A DNA stretch of 64,000 nt from an uncultured Aquimarina sp. (GTDB lineage: Bacteria; Bacteroidota; Bacteroidia; Flavobacteriales; Flavobacteriaceae): positions 124,001 through 188,000 of the forward strand of contig NZ_CANLYD010000010.1 of the NCBI RefSeq assembly GCF_947495315.1, written 5' to 3'. Below the pieces are notes generated by a model. The model made no database searches, was not told the DNA's origin, and saw only the letters and a list, made by a program, of their open reading frames with translations. This document shows positions 9,501 through 18,378 of this stretch, in pieces. A program made the translations under genes and the position numbers. Positions within the stretch are counted from its first letter, which is position 1, and every line of letters begins with the position of its first letter.

Positions 9501-10130
9501 TTAGAAATCAGGTATTTCAGCTGCTCTTGCATAAGGATACTCTGCGATTTTTTCCAAAGCATAATAGGTATTCAAACCAGAAATACCGATTGTATCAGTG
9601 ACACTCAAGTCTAAATCCAAATGATCTCCTATAATCCTTTCAGGAATTATTAAATGCTTTATTTCACCTATCATCAAAATAGTATTATTAAGACGAATAT
9701 CAATGGATTCTATAAATTGTAACCCTATTTTAAGTTGACTTTCTTTAACGAAAGGAGCATTAAATCCTGATATATATTCTTCACTCAATCCACATTTTTC
9801 AAACTCGGAATCATCTCGATTCAGCTTAGCAGAGGTATAATGCGCATTTTTCGTAAAAGATCTATGTATATGATTAATTGTATACTGACCATTTTGTAAA
9901 ATATTTTCATAGGTATGTCGAGGAACTTCGCCAATTGGCCTCATAATAAATCCCATAAGCGCAGGATCACTTCCTAAGTGAACTACAGAACTGAATATTG
10001 CAACATTAGTTTTCCCATCATCTGCGATCGTTCCAATAAGGTTTGCGGGTTTAATACCGGATACAGCATTTATTATTTTTAACCGCTTTACACGATCCAT
10101 CGACACTATCTGTTGTTTTGTATAATGCAT
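9501..10130 (-). CDS. Flavin reductase-like FMN-binding protein
   Basis: Member of the flavin-reductase/FMN-binding split-barrel family. SGIKPANLIGTIADDGKTNVAIFSSVVHLGSDPALMGFIMRP, read in shorter blocks, contains the FMN-phosphate binding stretch NVAIFSSV and the family turn DPALMGF; NTILMIGEIKHLIIPE is the dimer-barrel strand. Length (209 aa) is normal. In this operon it could keep the photolyase FAD reduced, the repair-active state, or supply reduced flavin; this is inference from context. The start is 30 bp after folE's stop on the minus strand. Confidence 0.85.
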   Translation of the reverse strand: MHYTKQQIVSMDRVKRLKIINAVSGIKPANLIGTIADDGKTNVAIFSSVVHLGSDPALMGFIMRPIGEVPRHTYENILQNGQYTINHIHRSFTKNAHYTSAKLNRDDSEFEKCGLSEEYISGFNAPFVKESQLKIGLQFIESIDIRLNNTILMIGEIKHLIIPERIIGDHLDLDLSVTDTIGISGLNTYYALEKIAEYPYARAAEIPDF

Positions 10131-10159
10131 ATTTAATAAGAGCTCTTATCTTTAATGAA

Positions 10160-10858
10160 TCAATTATTTATGTAGTTCTGTAATTCTGCAATTTTATCAG
10201 ATGTATTAAAAACACCTCCATAATATGAAGTTACCGTTGCCGAAGTATCATCCTTAATTCCTCTAGAAGAAACACATAAATGTTTTGCATCTATAATAAC
10301 AGCCACATCTTCTGTATTTAGGATCTGTTTAAGTTCCGTGGCTATTTGATTTGTCAATCTTTCTTGCACTTGAGGACGTTTGGCAAAATATTGTACAATA
10401 CGATTAAGTTTTGACAACCCAATCACTTTGCCTGATGAAATATATGCAACGTGCGCTTTGCCTATTATTGGAACAAAATGATGCTCACAGTTAGAATAAA
10501 ATGTGATATTTTTCTCTACAAGCATCTGATTATATTTATACTTATTATCAAACAATGCTACTTTGGGTTTATTCTTAGGGTCTAATCCTGAAAAAATCTC
10601 CTCGATATACATTTTGGCTACGCGATTAGGTGTTCCCTTTAGCGAATCATCTGTTAAATCTAACCCCATGACATCCATGATCTCTGCAAACAAGTGAGCT
10701 ATACGTTCCTTTTTTTCTGTGTCGGACATATCAAATGCATTTTTCTTCATTGGAGTTTCCATGCCGGTACTAATATGATCATCACCTATATCATCAATAG
10801 AAAAACCTTTTAAATTATATCCATTAGACTTTAACAATGTTTCTGTTCCTATTTTCAT
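10160..10858 (-). CDS. folE: GTP cyclohydrolase I
   Basis: FolE converts GTP to dihydroneopterin triphosphate, the first step to tetrahydrofolate. Zinc and active-site motifs are intact: the Cys-Glu-His-His of YSNCEHHFVP and the second zinc Cys in AKHLCVSSRG. GLSKLNRIVQYFAKRPQVQE is the highly conserved core. At 232 aa it has a slightly long N-terminal extension (about 35 residues before the helical start), normal for flavobacteria. Leading the photolyase operon, it would raise folate available for the MTHF antenna of DASH-type photolyases; that coupling is an inference from operon structure. The upstream region carries an inverted repeat described separately. Confidence 0.95.
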   Translation of the reverse strand: MKIGTETLLKSNGYNLKGFSIDDIGDDHISTGMETPMKKNAFDMSDTEKKERIAHLFAEIMDVMGLDLTDDSLKGTPNRVAKMYIEEIFSGLDPKNKPKVALFDNKYKYNQMLVEKNITFYSNCEHHFVPIIGKAHVAYISSGKVIGLSKLNRIVQYFAKRPQVQERLTNQIATELKQILNTEDVAVIIDAKHLCVSSRGIKDDTSATVTSYYGGVFNTSDKIAELQNYINN

Positions 10859-10973
10859 TCGATTCTTTATTGTATTCTGAAGATGTAATTTATTTTTCTA
10901 TAGAGTAATACCCGAAAAGCAATCTTTACATCATCAACGTGATTAATAAACTTCTAAAACCAAAGCTACGCAA

Positions 10974-11005
10974 TTGTTTAACTTTTTACACTATTAGTTA
11001 AACAA
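10974..11005. promoter_or_regulatory. 9-bp inverted repeat upstream of folE (candidate operator)
   Basis: TTGTTTAAC and GTTAAACAA form a perfect 9-bp inverted repeat separated by 14 nt, centre to centre 23 bp (two helical turns). It lies just upstream of a minus-strand TAGCTTTG element, so a dimeric regulator bound here would cover the -33 region of the folE photo-repair operon. No regulator gene is adjacent. Light or stress control is inference. Confidence 0.45.
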
Positions 11006-11090
11006 AAATTAACATATTGAATGTATTATGTTTCTGAATGAAGTAATTCCTCAACTCTTTTGATGTTACAATCAATTTCCCCTACTAATA

Positions 11091-11121
11091 TTTGTGCAAT
11101 TAAGAGTTTGTTGTATTTTTG
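11091..11121 (+). promoter_or_regulatory. Flavobacterial sigma-A promoter for the M61 peptidase
   Basis: TTTG (11091-11094), exactly 19 nt, then TATTTTTG (11114-11121) gives an exact match to the Bacteroidota consensus TTTG-N19-TAnnTTTG. Transcription would start near 11128, leaving a leader of about 140 nt before the ATG at 11270. Confidence 0.6.
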
Positions 11122-11269
11122 ACTTCTGTTATGATTTTAAAAGTTTAGTTTTTCAAAACATTTCAGGCCCCGTAAACATTTCGAACTTTCCTAATTGCGC
11201 TTCGGTAACTAATTATTTTTAATTTTACCGATTATAAGAGCACGAATCTTTTAACCAAAACTACTATTA

Positions 11270-13078
11270 ATGAAATCTTTTCGATTTTTTCTTTTTGTTT
11301 TATTTCTTTTTGTTTTTCAATCCGGGTATACTCAGGTAAGAAATGAATACCAAATTTCTTTTAAAAATGCTGTACATCATGAAGCTCAAATAGAAGCGGT
11401 GTTTACTAATTTAGAAAGTGGTACTATTTCTTTAAGAATGAGTAGAACTTCTCCTGGTAGATACGCACTGCATGAGTTTGCAAAAAATGTATATAATGTC
11501 AAAATTACAGATAGTAAGGGTAAAGACGTAACTGTCACAAGACCTAACCCTCATCAGTGGGATGTTTCTGGACACGATGGAACTATTAATTTATCTTACA
11601 CATTGTTTGCAGATAGAGGTGATGGAACTTATTCACAAATAGATGAAACACACGCGCACCTAAATATGCCTGCAACTTTTATGTATGTTCCTACTTTAAA
11701 AGATCGCCCAGTACAAGTAACATACTTGGTCCGAGAAGATCTAAACTGGAATGTTGCAACACAACTAATTCCTTTAGGAGGCAATAAGTTTTTAGCTCCT
11801 AATTTACAGTATTTTATGGATAGTCCAGCTCAGATCAGTAATCATACAATTAAGGAATTTAAAGTAGCTTCTGGAGGAACCGAATATACTATAAAACTAG
11901 CATTACTTCATCAAGGTACAGAGGAAGAAGCTGATCAATATTTCGAACAAATAAAAAAGATTGTTGAACAAGAAAAAGCGGTTTTCGGAGATTATCCAAA
12001 TTTCGATTATGGAGAATACACATTCCTAGCTAGCTATATGCCTCAGGTTTCTGGAGACGGAATGGAGCATCGTAATTCTACTGTTTTAACAAGTACATTA
12101 AGTCTTGCAGATGGAGGAATGGAAAAAAATATTGGCACAGTTGCTCATGAATTTTTTCACGCCTGGAATGTAGAACGTATTCGCCCTAACTCATTAGAAC
12201 CTTTTAATTTTGAAGAAGCAAATATGTCTGGTGAATTATGGTTTGCCGAAGGTTTTACAAGCTACTATACAAATCTTATACTCTGCAGAGCCGGTATCAT
12301 AACCCAAGATCAGTATATCGAAGGACTTAGTAAGACCTATAATTACGTTTGGAACTCTCCTGCCCTACAATATTTCAATCCTATAGAAATGAGTTATCAA
12401 GCTCCTTTTGTTGATGCAGCTACATCCGTAGATCCTACAAATAGAGGCAACACATTTGTATCTTACTATTCGTATGGAAGCATGTTAGGTCTTGCGTTAG
12501 ATTTATCTTTAAGAGACAAAGATGATTTAAACTTAGATGACTACCTAAAATTACTCTGGACCAAATATGGAAAAACAGAAATACCATATACAATAGAGAA
12601 TTTATTTTTTACATTGAGAGAGTATGCCGGAGAATCTTTCGCAGATGATTTCTTTGAGAAGTATATTTTTGACAGTCAAACTCCTGACTTTAAAAAACTA
12701 TTGGGATCCGTGGCTATCTATCCAAAAACGAATAGTAAAGAGTCTTATTTAGGAGTAGAGATAGCATTTAACGAAGATGATAATGCAGTGATATCAAAAT
12801 ATGTAAAGAAGGATACTCCTGCCTATGCTATCGGTTTAGAAAAAGGAGATGTAATTGTAGCCATCGATAATCAATCTTTTTCTGATATCGACCAATTTAA
12901 CGAGGTTTTAAAAAAATATAAACCTGGTAAAAAAGCAACTATTGTTTATAGAAGATTAGATGAAGAGAAAAAAGCACTTGTTAAGTTTGGTGTTAATCCT
13001 CAAGTAGAAATAACTCAATTCTCCAAACCTAGTAAGAAAGCATTACTAAAAAGAGAAAATTGGTTAAAGCCTAAATAA
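11270..13078 (+). CDS. M61 family metallopeptidase with PDZ domain
   Basis: Zinc metallopeptidase of the glycyl-aminopeptidase/M61 family. A signal peptide is clear (hydrophobic 4-16, cleavage after SGYTQ region). The N-terminal beta domain spans about 25-180. The zinc motif is HEFFH (His293, Glu294, His297) followed by AWNVERIRP, and the third ligand Glu lies in ELWFAEGFTSYY. A C-terminal PDZ domain (about 485-570, LGVEIAFNEDDNAV...YAIGLEKGDVIVAIDNQ) should present or regulate substrates. The 602-aa length is normal. It is monocistronic: a strong promoter precedes it and a strong terminator follows. It probably acts in the periplasm. Confidence 0.92.
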   Translation: MKSFRFFLFVLFLFVFQSGYTQVRNEYQISFKNAVHHEAQIEAVFTNLESGTISLRMSRTSPGRYALHEFAKNVYNVKITDSKGKDVTVTRPNPHQWDVSGHDGTINLSYTLFADRGDGTYSQIDETHAHLNMPATFMYVPTLKDRPVQVTYLVREDLNWNVATQLIPLGGNKFLAPNLQYFMDSPAQISNHTIKEFKVASGGTEYTIKLALLHQGTEEEADQYFEQIKKIVEQEKAVFGDYPNFDYGEYTFLASYMPQVSGDGMEHRNSTVLTSTLSLADGGMEKNIGTVAHEFFHAWNVERIRPNSLEPFNFEEANMSGELWFAEGFTSYYTNLILCRAGIITQDQYIEGLSKTYNYVWNSPALQYFNPIEMSYQAPFVDAATSVDPTNRGNTFVSYYSYGSMLGLALDLSLRDKDDLNLDDYLKLLWTKYGKTEIPYTIENLFFTLREYAGESFADDFFEKYIFDSQTPDFKKLLGSVAIYPKTNSKESYLGVEIAFNEDDNAVISKYVKKDTPAYAIGLEKGDVIVAIDNQSFSDIDQFNEVLKKYKPGKKATIVYRRLDEEKKALVKFGVNPQVEITQFSKPSKKALLKRENWLKPK

Positions 13079-13103
13079 TGTACCATCATTATTAGCAAAA
13101 AAT

Positions 13104-13135
13104 AAAAAAGTGTATGAATAATCATACACTTTTTT
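13104..13135. terminator. Bidirectional rho-independent terminator
   Basis: A perfect 14-bp stem (AAAAAAGTGTATGA / TCATACACTTTTTT) with a 4-nt loop lies between the convergent M61 peptidase and tssO genes. With A-run and T-run on its two flanks it can stop transcription in both directions. Confidence 0.9.
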
Positions 13136-13179
13136 ATTTGTCAGCTATTTATCAAGTTAGCTATATGATAAAAATGCTA

Positions 13180-13698
13180 TCATCTTCTTGATGCCCTGCA
13201 TAAATCCAGATCAGTTTTAGCTTTATCTAGTTGCTCTCTTGTTTCTCTTAATGCAGTTTTAAAGTCTTCTAGCTTTTTCACCTCTTCCTCCTGTTTTGCT
13301 AATAAGGCTTTCATCTCTTTAATTTGCCTGTAAGAACTTACAATATTTACATACATTTTGTATGCATATGTAGTATCCTTTGGATCAATAGTTTCACTTA
13401 GATCCCCTATTTCAGACTCCAAAGACCTATTTATATAATACAGATCTTCTTTTTTATCTGGCCTATTCAAAGAATCTATCAATTTTCCTATCTTGAACAT
13501 TCCTTTGGAAAAGTCTTTTTGAAACTTAACCCTTTTTTCTATGACAGCCTTACGTTCTCGTAATACTTCATTTTCTTTAAGAGGAACCCTATCAAAATCA
13601 AAAAAGAATGCGGTAACAATTAATGCGACTGTAAATAAAAATAGTAAGGCAAACTTTAAAACACTATTTCTTCTTTCTTTACTGTTTTTTGGTTTCAT
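13180..13698 (-). CDS. tssO: T6SS subtype iii transmembrane protein TssO
   Basis: TssO is one of the proteins specific to the Bacteroidota T6SS (subtype iii) and is thought to help form the envelope-spanning base that replaces TssJLM. The 172-aa protein has a basic cytoplasmic start, one membrane helix (about 15-33), the conserved segment FDFDRVPLKENEVLRER just after it, a periplasmic helical body and a C-terminal coiled coil (about 130-170). It is the last gene of the tssE-F-PKD-K-O operon, 27 bp after tssK. Family assignment rests on length, topology, the membrane-proximal segment and context. Confidence 0.8.
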   Translation of the reverse strand: MKPKNSKERRNSVLKFALLFLFTVALIVTAFFFDFDRVPLKENEVLRERKAVIEKRVKFQKDFSKGMFKIGKLIDSLNRPDKKEDLYYINRSLESEIGDLSETIDPKDTTYAYKMYVNIVSSYRQIKEMKALLAKQEEEVKKLEDFKTALRETREQLDKAKTDLDLCRASRR

Positions 13699-13725
13699 TT
13701 CTGTAAATTATAATTTAAATACACA

Positions 13726-14883
13726 TTAATCTAATAAGAAACTGCGTCTGTTTTTAACATCTGGTTTCGCAATAACTTCTTCCTTAACAAATATATTAGA
13801 ATCTGATTTTTTACCAATATAATCAAGCTCATTTAATTTTTTAAATAATGAGAGCATTAATTTCGTAAAACTTGATACATTATGTAGAGCTTTATTAATA
13901 TCTGTATGCTGATATTCTAGATCCATCATTTCTATCAATACATTCTCAAACGCTCCTTGATTAAGATCACACCAATCCGACAAATAATTTAATAACTCTT
14001 CTTTCCCCGTACCCACATAAACATCCATATTATTCTTGATTACTCTAGCAAGTGACATGAGCTTAGTGATCATAGTAACTGGTGGAAGATGTCTATCATA
14101 CAACCTAAACTCTGGCAACATTCCTCCCAGATACTGCAAAGTACCCTGAGTTAGTGTTAACACCATCGTTGCAAGTTCATTAGATTGCTTTTTTTGATAG
14201 ATCTTCTGGATAATATTCATAGAATATTTCTCTATAGCATTAAAAAACGTATGTATTTCCGTGTAGATATATCGAAGATCTTGATGACTTTGGATAGAAA
14301 CACACGGAGGAATAAAATCTTCTGCTAGAGATGCTACTCCATCATTAAATTCTATCTTACCTATCGTAATATGATGTTTTCCAAATTCTTCTTCATTGGC
14401 TTCTGCCATATTAATAACACTAAGACCGTATTCAGGCAACACATGTGGATGTCGCGGCGGTTCTTCTTCAGGATCCGCATCTCCTACAGGAATTCTTCCA
14501 TAAGGATCTACACTAAGCACTATATAACATTCTTCCTCAGTACGATTGATCTTATATTCTGTATTAATGATACTTCCTTTTTGCTCTAACGAAGAAGATA
14601 TTTCTGGTGTAATATTTATTATATATCCGCCTTTAGTAATAGCTCTACATCTATTAAGCTGTACTTTTATAGTATCTTGACCATCCATAGAAAACACCAT
14701 ATCCACAGCATCATCACCTACTAAATCAGGTAACAATCCATAATTAATCGCATTAATATCTTTAGAACCTATTAGCTGCGAAAAATTAGTAAATGCATTA
14801 TCTGCCTCAATAAAATGATTTTTATTGATCTTCATGCCGTCAATCCAGTTGACACGATGATGATTTTTATTCGTTAATTCCAT
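13726..14883 (-). CDS. tssK: T6SS baseplate subunit TssK (subtype iii)
   Basis: TssK is the trimeric baseplate adaptor that links the baseplate to the membrane complex. The start VNWIDGMKINKNHFIEADNAF corresponds to the conserved TssK N-terminal opening (W-x-G-M-x-hydrophobic-x-x-x-H-F). The shoulder domain and C-terminal helical head follow; the protein is 385 aa, shorter than proteobacterial TssK (about 445) but usual for Bacteroidota. The reduced C-terminal region fits docking to a different membrane partner (TssN/O rather than TssL), an inference. It lies 4 bp after the PKD protein gene. Confidence 0.85.
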   Translation of the reverse strand: MELTNKNHHRVNWIDGMKINKNHFIEADNAFTNFSQLIGSKDINAINYGLLPDLVGDDAVDMVFSMDGQDTIKVQLNRCRAITKGGYIINITPEISSSLEQKGSIINTEYKINRTEEECYIVLSVDPYGRIPVGDADPEEEPPRHPHVLPEYGLSVINMAEANEEEFGKHHITIGKIEFNDGVASLAEDFIPPCVSIQSHQDLRYIYTEIHTFFNAIEKYSMNIIQKIYQKKQSNELATMVLTLTQGTLQYLGGMLPEFRLYDRHLPPVTMITKLMSLARVIKNNMDVYVGTGKEELLNYLSDWCDLNQGAFENVLIEMMDLEYQHTDINKALHNVSSFTKLMLSLFKKLNELDYIGKKSDSNIFVKEEVIAKPDVKNRRSFLLD

Positions 14884-14887
14884 CTTT

Positions 14888-15877
14888 TTAAAATATACTT
14901 GTTTTAGAATATTTCAGTACAATATTCTTTATACAGTTATTATCCTCTCGGGTTAACTCTAATTCTTTTATTTTAATACCCTTTCCTTTGATTTTCTCAC
15001 AAAACTCAATAAAAGTAGTTCGCTTTCTATTTACTATTATTGGTAAGTCAAGATTTCTACATAGATAATCCTTAAAATCATTAACACTTGCTTTCTTTGT
15101 TGAAACAAGAATAAGTTTAGCTTTAAATGATTTTTCATTTATAAAAGGTGCCTTAAACTCATCTTTGGGATCATCCGCAATAGGATTATCTCCTATAGGA
15201 TCCACCGGAATTGTGGACACGTCTCGCACTACTGTAGGATCTCTACGAACTCTCTCTTCTTTTTTAGGTAACACTTCTATAGTTTGCGTAGTCGCATATT
15301 TAAGCTCTCCATTAGGAATTAAGGTAATTGTCTTTTTACCTTCTGTATTATAGACATATTCAGGATTCTGCTCTTTAGAATTCCCTCCTATAGCATCCTC
15401 AAAATTCCATTCCCAAGATGTCGCATCTAAGGTATTATCCTGTACTTTTAGTTTTTCTCCAACTCTAATTTTTGGTGTAAGAATTTTAAACTTAGCTTTC
15501 TTTAAAGGATCTAAAACTTCTTTTTTCTCCAAAATGGTAATAGTCTCAATTCTAGGACATTTACCGTTAACAATCAATGAAACATTATATTCTCCTGGCT
15601 TCTTGAATGTATGAAAAAGTTTTCTTCTAGAATCCGTTGCAGTACTATCTCCAAAATCCCATTTCCACTCCAATGCTCCTATTGTTTTATCTTCAAACTC
15701 AATAGACTCATCTACTCTAGCTTCAGTTTTACTGTAAGAAAATTCTATAATCTCGCAAGGAGTGTAATTAACGTATTTAAAGGCAAAAACCGTTGCCGTT
15801 ACCAGTATTGTTATGATAAAAAACAACACTACACTTTTATCCATATGATAATTCGTTGTACTATTTGATGTTTTCAT
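14888..15877 (-). CDS. PKD-domain membrane protein of the T6SS envelope module (TssP candidate)
   Basis: A 329-aa protein with a single membrane helix (about 14-30) and an outside region carrying two PKD-like beta-sandwich domains, each marked by its W-x-F-D/E turn: WKWDFGDS (about 68-75) and WEWNFEDA (about 150-157). A Pro-rich linker (about 205-245) leads to a C-terminal alpha/beta domain. It is placed between tssF and tssK with 4-bp spacing to tssK, so it is part of the machine. By position and topology it is the best candidate for TssP, but I cannot confirm the family name from sequence alone. PKD domains usually bind other envelope proteins or glycans. Confidence 0.65.
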   Translation of the reverse strand: MKTSNSTTNYHMDKSVVLFFIITILVTATVFAFKYVNYTPCEIIEFSYSKTEARVDESIEFEDKTIGALEWKWDFGDSTATDSRRKLFHTFKKPGEYNVSLIVNGKCPRIETITILEKKEVLDPLKKAKFKILTPKIRVGEKLKVQDNTLDATSWEWNFEDAIGGNSKEQNPEYVYNTEGKKTITLIPNGELKYATTQTIEVLPKKEERVRRDPTVVRDVSTIPVDPIGDNPIADDPKDEFKAPFINEKSFKAKLILVSTKKASVNDFKDYLCRNLDLPIIVNRKRTTFIEFCEKIKGKGIKIKELELTREDNNCIKNIVLKYSKTSIF

Positions 15878-15900
15878 TACTTATTGTTTTCAAAATATAA

Positions 15901-17736
15901 TTAATCTACTACCGTAATCTTATATGGAAAAACATTCAGGGATTGCTGTTCCAAAATAGATAAAATATTACTTTTTAAAGAATCCCACTCCCCAGATGAA
16001 GTTTTTTCTTCTTTGTTTGCAAAAAGCATAACTTCAATACAAGGAATAAGCCCCTTAGAAATGTGAATATCGGTTTTAAAACCTTTAGACACTTTTACTT
16101 CTTCTACTTTATTACTACATAATTCATAACAAAGTGCTTTGACATCTTCTCTTGTAACAATTCTGTTTCTAGACAACAAGGCTCTTCGATATGCATTAAG
16201 CCTTTCTTCCATTCCCAGGTTATTCTTACCTTGAAATGTAGAAGTTAGAAACATACTCCCTTTTTGTTTCAGATCAGTTCCTTGATAAATATTTAGTGAA
16301 TTACCAGATTTAATTTGATTCGCATCTTCACCATTCGTTACCCAGTATTCTACCAAAAGTGTATCCTTCTTCTTATAAGGTTTTACTGAAATGTAATTCG
16401 TCTCTTCTGATGATTTTTTCATATCAGACACCTTCTTTTCTAATAAAGATATATTCTGATTTAGTTCATTTATATTGGACTGCAAAAAATCGTTCCCAAA
16501 AAAGGAAAAAGAAGCACTTTCATCTTTCAACAATTCGATTAAATGTATTAAGTACTCTCGCGCCTTTCTATAATCCAATTTACTTACATTATCTCTTCTA
16601 ATAACATAAGTACCTTTATCATCTGATGAAGAATCATTTTCTCTTAACCTATATTCCTTTCCAGAAGTATTAGAAATCGATTTTATATCAAGGAACAATT
16701 CCTGCGTACTTATTGGCACAATATCTATATAATCCTTTAACTGATACGAAATACTTTCCCACTTTCTGTTAAGCGCAGGAAAAGCATTAAAAGTACAATA
16801 AACACTTTCCAAAACTGAATCATCAATAATCCTCGGAAACTCAATCTTAATCCAACTAAAATCCTCTAAATCATCATGATCCTTCTGATTTATAAAGTTA
16901 GAAAATTCTTCTGGTATTTTAGCCTTGGAGCTTAATGAAATATTTGATTTTATAGAAATAAAGTGTTTTTTATATAGCTTCTTTATCTGCTGTTCTATAT
17001 TTCTTGTCTTATTAGGCTTATAATCAAATATAGACTCTAAATTTATTCTCCTTGAGACATTACTATTATAATACCCTGGAAAAACGTCTACTAACTTACC
17101 ATCTATATAAAAACTTGCATTTTTAAGATGATGATAAAATAGTTCATTCTCCTGCACATCTAACAACTCGAAATAAAAGGACACATCTTTTAATGCAATT
17201 TTTTCATGTTCGGTTTTCACACCTAAATATAAGGTAGAATTTGGCAATGAACCTCCTTTGTTTAACGACAAAGAACTTGTCGTCTTCCTCTTACCTTCTA
17301 ATTCAAAAATCTTATTACCACATATCATCCGACTGATAGTAGCGTCAATTAATTCATTTTTCTGAATTGGGGAAAAATATATATTTTTCAGTTCAGTGCT
17401 AGCATTCTTTGTCTTTACCTTCTTCTTATAATACAACAAATGCTCTGGAGTAATTGTCGATTTTTTCTCAATCGGTTCAGAATAAACTATTCCGTGTGCC
17501 GGTCGTGATCCATATAAAGTTTCCGGAGTCATTAATTGAATCAACCGCTCTGTTATTCGAGTCTGAGAATTATCAATTTCGCCAGAAATTTTTTCTATTT
17601 CCGAAGCACAAGCACCAATAAGAAGAGATACAACAGGATCAAAAGAGCTTTCTATTTCATTAGGAGAAACTCCCCACAGGGAAGCAGCCTTTTTGATCAT
17701 TCTGTTTTTAATCTGAACTTTATTTTCTAAACTCAT
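15901..17736 (-). CDS. tssF: T6SS baseplate subunit TssF
   Basis: TssF forms the baseplate wedge with TssG and TssE. The reading frame is open to 17784, but the Met at 17736 (MSLENKVQIKNRM) is the better start because it clears tssE by 8 bp, whereas the longer version would overlap it. Family signatures are visible: ESSFDPVVSLLIGACASEIEKI, the RLIQLMTPE segment and ARPAHGI-like SRPAHGIVYSEP near the N-terminus, and the C-terminal RNRIVTREDVKALCYEL, all as in TssF/gp6 proteins. It is about 611 aa, as expected. It belongs to the tssE-F-PKD-K-O operon. Confidence 0.88.
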   Translation of the reverse strand: MSLENKVQIKNRMIKKAASLWGVSPNEIESSFDPVVSLLIGACASEIEKISGEIDNSQTRITERLIQLMTPETLYGSRPAHGIVYSEPIEKKSTITPEHLLYYKKKVKTKNASTELKNIYFSPIQKNELIDATISRMICGNKIFELEGKRKTTSSLSLNKGGSLPNSTLYLGVKTEHEKIALKDVSFYFELLDVQENELFYHHLKNASFYIDGKLVDVFPGYYNSNVSRRINLESIFDYKPNKTRNIEQQIKKLYKKHFISIKSNISLSSKAKIPEEFSNFINQKDHDDLEDFSWIKIEFPRIIDDSVLESVYCTFNAFPALNRKWESISYQLKDYIDIVPISTQELFLDIKSISNTSGKEYRLRENDSSSDDKGTYVIRRDNVSKLDYRKAREYLIHLIELLKDESASFSFFGNDFLQSNINELNQNISLLEKKVSDMKKSSEETNYISVKPYKKKDTLLVEYWVTNGEDANQIKSGNSLNIYQGTDLKQKGSMFLTSTFQGKNNLGMEERLNAYRRALLSRNRIVTREDVKALCYELCSNKVEEVKVSKGFKTDIHISKGLIPCIEVMLFANKEEKTSSGEWDSLKSNILSILEQQSLNVFPYKITVVD

Positions 17737-17744
17737 AAACCCTT

Positions 17745-18176
17745 TTAAAATGAAAGTGGAGCTATATAAAACCTTTCCAGGCAAGAGAATTGCTCATTAG
17801 TTCTACTAACAATACCATTCACTTTTATTTCTACACGTTTCTTAATTCTATTTAAACTTCCTCTGTTTTTAAATTCCTCCTGTTTTATAACCACATCTAC
17901 AGTTACTTTTTTGAGTCTTTTTTCTTGAGAAACAATGCTTTCCACTAAAGATTCAGAAATTGTATTTCGTAATTTATTTGTACTTGTTAGATTATCAAAA
18001 TCCACATTCCAGATAGAACATCCAAATGACTCATCAAAAGTACATTCACCAAAATATGACGTTGTAATCAGATGAATATAACCAATAATAGATTGTGTAA
18101 GATCACAATTCTCAATTTCCTTATTCTTAATAATTTTAAAAGTATCTAAAGGCAATTTATAATAAGAAGTAATCAT
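17745..18176 (-). CDS. tssE: T6SS baseplate gp25-like subunit TssE
   Basis: TssE is the gp25/GPW-like wedge protein that starts sheath polymerisation. The frame is open to 18260; the Met at 18176 (MITSYYKLPLDTF) gives 143 aa, the normal TssE size, and matches where family similarity begins. The gp25 core is seen as IIGYIHLITTSYFGECTFDESFGCSIWN, with the family E-F/DxxFG turn, and the C-terminal SRTNEQFSCLERFYI. No Shine-Dalgarno guides the start, which is usual here; Met at 18209 is also possible. It is the first gene of the minus-strand baseplate operon. Confidence 0.8.
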   Translation of the reverse strand: MITSYYKLPLDTFKIIKNKEIENCDLTQSIIGYIHLITTSYFGECTFDESFGCSIWNVDFDNLTSTNKLRNTISESLVESIVSQEKRLKKVTVDVVIKQEEFKNRGSLNRIKKRVEIKVNGIVSRTNEQFSCLERFYIAPLSF

Positions 18177-18351
18177 AAATAATAATTTGTGTACTTTATT
18201 AAACTTCATTAGCAAATGCAATTTAATAAACATTTTATTTATCAGCACTTCATAATTCAATAAACTAACTAAAAAAATAACAATCTTTTATTTTCTCATT
18301 TTATTTTAGTGTTATCAATACATGAAGGGTAGAAAATAACCATAAGTTTTT

Positions 18352-18359
18352 TATATTTG
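18352..18359 (+). promoter_or_regulatory. -7 promoter element for the C40 peptidase-tssG-tssN transcript
   Basis: TATATTTG matches the Bacteroidota -7 consensus TAnnTTTG and ends 19 bp before the ATG at 18379. No clear TTTG lies 17-23 bp upstream, so this is a partial match. The leader would be very short. Confidence 0.4.
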
Positions 18360-18378
18360 TGTAAATTTTATTTTTCAA

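Larger units (their letters stand above)
10859..11269. promoter_or_regulatory. Divergent intergenic region between folE and the M61 peptidase
   Basis: This 411-bp non-coding stretch separates the minus-strand photo-repair operon from the plus-strand peptidase gene. It holds the folE-side inverted repeat (10974-11005), a possible folE -7 element on the minus strand (TAGCTTTG, 10961-10968) and a full flavobacterial promoter match on the plus strand (11091-11121). I see no small ORF of coding character. Confidence 0.6.
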
